Source: Virgibacillus siamensis | Lineage (GTDB): Bacteria; Bacillota; Bacilli; Bacillales; Amphibacillaceae | Assembly: GCF_900162695.1 (NCBI RefSeq) | Contig: NZ_FUIH01000003.1 | Span: forward strand, 1 to 5,768 | Direction of reading: 5' to 3' | DNA: 5,768 bases | Shown: positions 4,296 through 5,768 of the stretch, piece after piece | How positions within the stretch are numbered: the first letter of the stretch is position 1 | How the letters are laid out: each line of letters begins with the position of its first letter | The notes under the pieces: generated by a model | The model's database searches: none | The model's input: the letters and a program-made list of their open reading frames with translations, nothing else | What the model was told of the DNA's origin: nothing | Position numbers and translations under genes: made by a program

Positions 4296-5768
4296 TTATA
4301 GATGGGAAGAAGAAGTTTTCGGCGGTTCCTCCGGAGGATTACCTATAAACTGATCCATAAGTAAATGCTCCTTACCATAGGCTTCATTTATCAATAGCTT
4401 TTTATTTCCATCATCTGCCCATTCAACCATGCCACTGAATGAACTTGATGAAGATGAAGACGAAGCACTTGAGGAACTTGATGTACTTTGTCCGTTTGAA
4501 CTCTGAATCGTGACAACCAGATCTTCCAACAAAGAATCTTGCTGGGTTGGTTTTTCGGATGATTGATTCGTATTTGATTGAATTACAATGCTTTCTTGTA
4601 CCTTTTTAGAATCAACATCCGTACTATATTCATTTACGTGCATTTCATCAAATTTAACGATTTCAGATATCGGTTTGAGATTCAGCTGCGTAAAAACAGG
4701 TTTCTCCATTGATTGTTTATTTTCAATCCAATAAGTTGAATCCACTTTGTTGTTTTCAATTGAGTCGTTTGCTAAAGTTTGGTCTTCCGAAAGTTGCAAT
4801 TCATTGACCTTATTATTTGAAACGCTGCTATTCGTACTATCAGTATTATTACCTGCATTGTCTGCTTTACTTTCATTTTGCGTATTTTGTTTATTCTCTG
4901 TGTTAATAATCTCATCTACGCTAGTCCCGTCTACTATTCCACCAATACCATTAATTATTTTTTCAGTACCTGATTCCACTGAATCAAGAACTGAATTTCC
5001 AGTTTGGCCAACTTCGTTGGTGACATGGCCAATCGAACCAAAGAGATTATCTGTTGTCTTATCGACTTGAGAACTTACATCATCAACAAGATATTGAGTT
5101 TCATCCAGAGTATAATCTATACTTTGTTTTAGTACTTTCGTTTCTACTAAACCTAATGTTAACGAATCTATTAAATCAATGGATTGATGTGAAGACGTTT
5201 TGACAACTCCTGAAACAGCAGAAGTAGTATTGGTTAATATATTCGTTACACTTCCTGTTACATTAGGAACAAGATTTGTTAGATCTTCAACAGATGTTTT
5301 AGTTTGATTTACTGTTTTCTTTAATGGGCTCACTATATGTTCTATCGATTTCTGAGAATCATTTAAAATACTCTCAATTGAATTCGTTGTTGATCCAAGA
5401 AGTCCCTGAGAATTATTAAAATACTGTAATGATTTACTATTTACTTCCTTTAAATTTCCTTGTCCAAGAACAATGTCTTCTACGCCGCTTACGGTTTCCG
5501 TCGCCACGTTAGTTACATGATCTACTACCTTTACAAGTCCTTGTGACTTTTTAGAAGTCTTTTTGAGAATGGAACTCTTCTTGGCTTCCTTAGGAGTTTC
5601 CTTTCCAAGAATAGTCTTTTCTACACCGCTTACGGTTTCCGCTACCACGTTAGTTGCTTGACCTACTACTTTTTCAAGTCCTTGTGACTTTTTAGAAGTC
5701 TTTTTGAGAGTAGAACTCTTCTTGGCTTTCTTAGGAGTGTTCTGCCCAAGAACAGTCTTTTCTACACC
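4296..5768 (-). CDS. Gene A: repeat-rich, probably surface-associated protein of unknown function (5' end outside window)
   Basis: I do not recognise the family. The frame is open from the right edge to a TAA at 4298-4296, giving 490 visible residues; the true start lies outside the window. A GTG at 5648 could be read as a start, but the same 47-residue repeat continues in frame upstream of it. Visible order: two near-identical Lys-rich 47-residue repeats plus a decayed third (residues 1 to about 130); a long amphipathic region rich in Val, Thr, Ser and Asn with degenerate motifs such as HVTNV and SVxxVE, probably helical (about 95-265); a polar Asn/Gln/Ser/Glu region (about 265-427); a poly-Ser linker (428-446); and a 44-residue tail ending KTSSSHL. 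The visible part has no cysteine and no membrane segment. Gene B follows 147 bases downstream in the same direction, so one transcript is likely. The composition suits an exported structural protein, but no signal peptide can be seen. Confidence 0.9.
   Translation of the reverse strand, partial: GVEKTVLGQNTPKKAKKSSTLKKTSKKSQGLEKVVGQATNVVAETVSGVEKTILGKETPKEAKKSSILKKTSKKSQGLVKVVDHVTNVATETVSGVEDIVLGQGNLKEVNSKSLQYFNNSQGLLGSTTNSIESILNDSQKSIEHIVSPLKKTVNQTKTSVEDLTNLVPNVTGSVTNILTNTTSAVSGVVKTSSHQSIDLIDSLTLGLVETKVLKQSIDYTLDETQYLVDDVSSQVDKTTDNLFGSIGHVTNEVGQTGNSVLDSVESGTEKIINGIGGIVDGTSVDEIINTENKQNTQNESKADNAGNNTDSTNSSVSNNKVNELQLSEDQTLANDSIENNKVDSTYWIENKQSMEKPVFTQLNLKPISEIVKFDEMHVNEYSTDVDSKKVQESIVIQSNTNQSSEKPTQQDSLLEDLVVTIQSSNGQSTSSSSSASSSSSSSSFSGMVEWADDGNKKLLINEAYGKEHLLMDQFIGNPPEEPPKTSSSHL
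4327..4338. other. 12-bp perfect palindrome in the 3' end of gene A
   Basis: TCCTCCGGAGGA is its own reverse complement and encodes part of PPEEPP. In the transcript it contains both a Shine-Dalgarno-like GGAGGA and its complement UCCUCC, about 45 bases before the AAGGAG of the small frame. It may simply reflect the codons for Pro-Pro-Glu-Glu. No T-run follows, so it is not a typical terminator. Confidence 0.35.
4431..4487 (-). other. Poly-serine linker in gene A
   Basis: Residues 428-446 of the visible protein contain runs of five and eight serines separated by an alanine, closed by FSG. The serine codons are mixed (AGT, TCA, TCC, TCG, TCT), so this is not a simple trinucleotide slippage tract. 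It separates the polar body from a 44-residue tail that holds a Trp, several Leu and Ile, and a PPEEPP motif. It is probably a flexible linker, possibly glycosylated in the mature protein; that last point is inference. Confidence 0.75.
5487..5768 (-). repeat. Tandem 141-bp (47-aa) Lys-rich repeats in gene A
   Basis: Two adjacent 141-bp copies (5768-5628 and 5627-5487) encode the same 47-residue unit. Each starts GVEKT, has a basic centre (KKAKKSS, LKKTSKKSQG) and ends TNV..ETVS. The copies differ at relatively few bases. A third copy below 5487 starts GVEDIVLGQ and keeps a later SQGL, but has lost the Lys-rich centre. The period is a multiple of three, so the frame is kept. The array continues past the right edge, so the total number of copies is unknown. 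Confidence 0.9.

Noticed and set aside
4090..4353. Plus-strand frame of 87 codons over the gap
   Set aside because: Antisense to the A-B junction, with no good ribosome binding site. Its apolar content comes from the antisense of Lys/Glu-rich coding sequence.
4747..5070. Plus-strand frame of 107 codons inside gene A
   Set aside because: Antisense shadow of the amphipathic region of gene A; the apparent hydrophobic segment arises from complementary codons.
5646..5648. GTG as start of gene A
   Set aside because: The frame continues upstream to the window edge with a further full copy of the same 47-residue repeat, and no ribosome binding site precedes the GTG.

Overview
The window holds two large, repeat-built protein genes, both read leftward on the minus strand and both cut by the window edges. 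A short, doubtful reading frame lies between them. Strong AAGGAG-type Shine-Dalgarno sites, low-to-medium GC and a Gram-positive type signal peptide suggest a member of the Bacillota (Bacillales-like). A filamentous group such as Thermoactinomycetaceae is a guess only, and nothing in the sequence fixes the taxon. There are no RNA genes, transposases, integrases, CRISPR arrays or enzymes.

Right part (5768 to 4296): the last 490 residues of gene A. It opens with 47-residue Lys-rich tandem repeats, continues as a long amphipathic Val/Thr/Ser/Asn-rich region with degenerate repeats and then a polar region, and ends with a poly-Ser linker and a 44-residue tail containing PPEEPP. I recognise no family.

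Middle (4295 to 4149): a 147-base gap with two similar ribosome-binding-site/start regions. The first opens a 73-codon frame whose first 20 residues from its second ATG match the signal-peptide region of the next gene at 10 of 20 positions. The second starts gene B.

Left part (4148 to 1): the first 1382 codons of gene B, a secreted protein. In order it has a signal peptide (about 1-29), a polar N-terminal region with 38-residue charged tandem repeats (104 to about 230), a CEC motif (255-257), and a transition region. Then come 22 consecutive units of basic length 41 residues (343-1285), followed by a Gly/Pro-rich 42-residue tandem repeat (LPVIGG type) that runs off the left edge. The units carry NxNxP, GxGV and GNGSQNG motifs. 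Those in the middle form alternating two-unit blocks (264 or 267 bp) that are nearly identical in DNA, a sign of recent expansion or gene conversion.

Genes A and B look like co-transcribed structural components of a cell-surface, sheath or matrix assembly. The 41-residue units are the most novel-looking part. They recall, only at the level of pattern, the chaplin and curlin functional amyloids, but without the cysteines of chaplins and with a different period from curlins. No function can be assigned from sequence alone.
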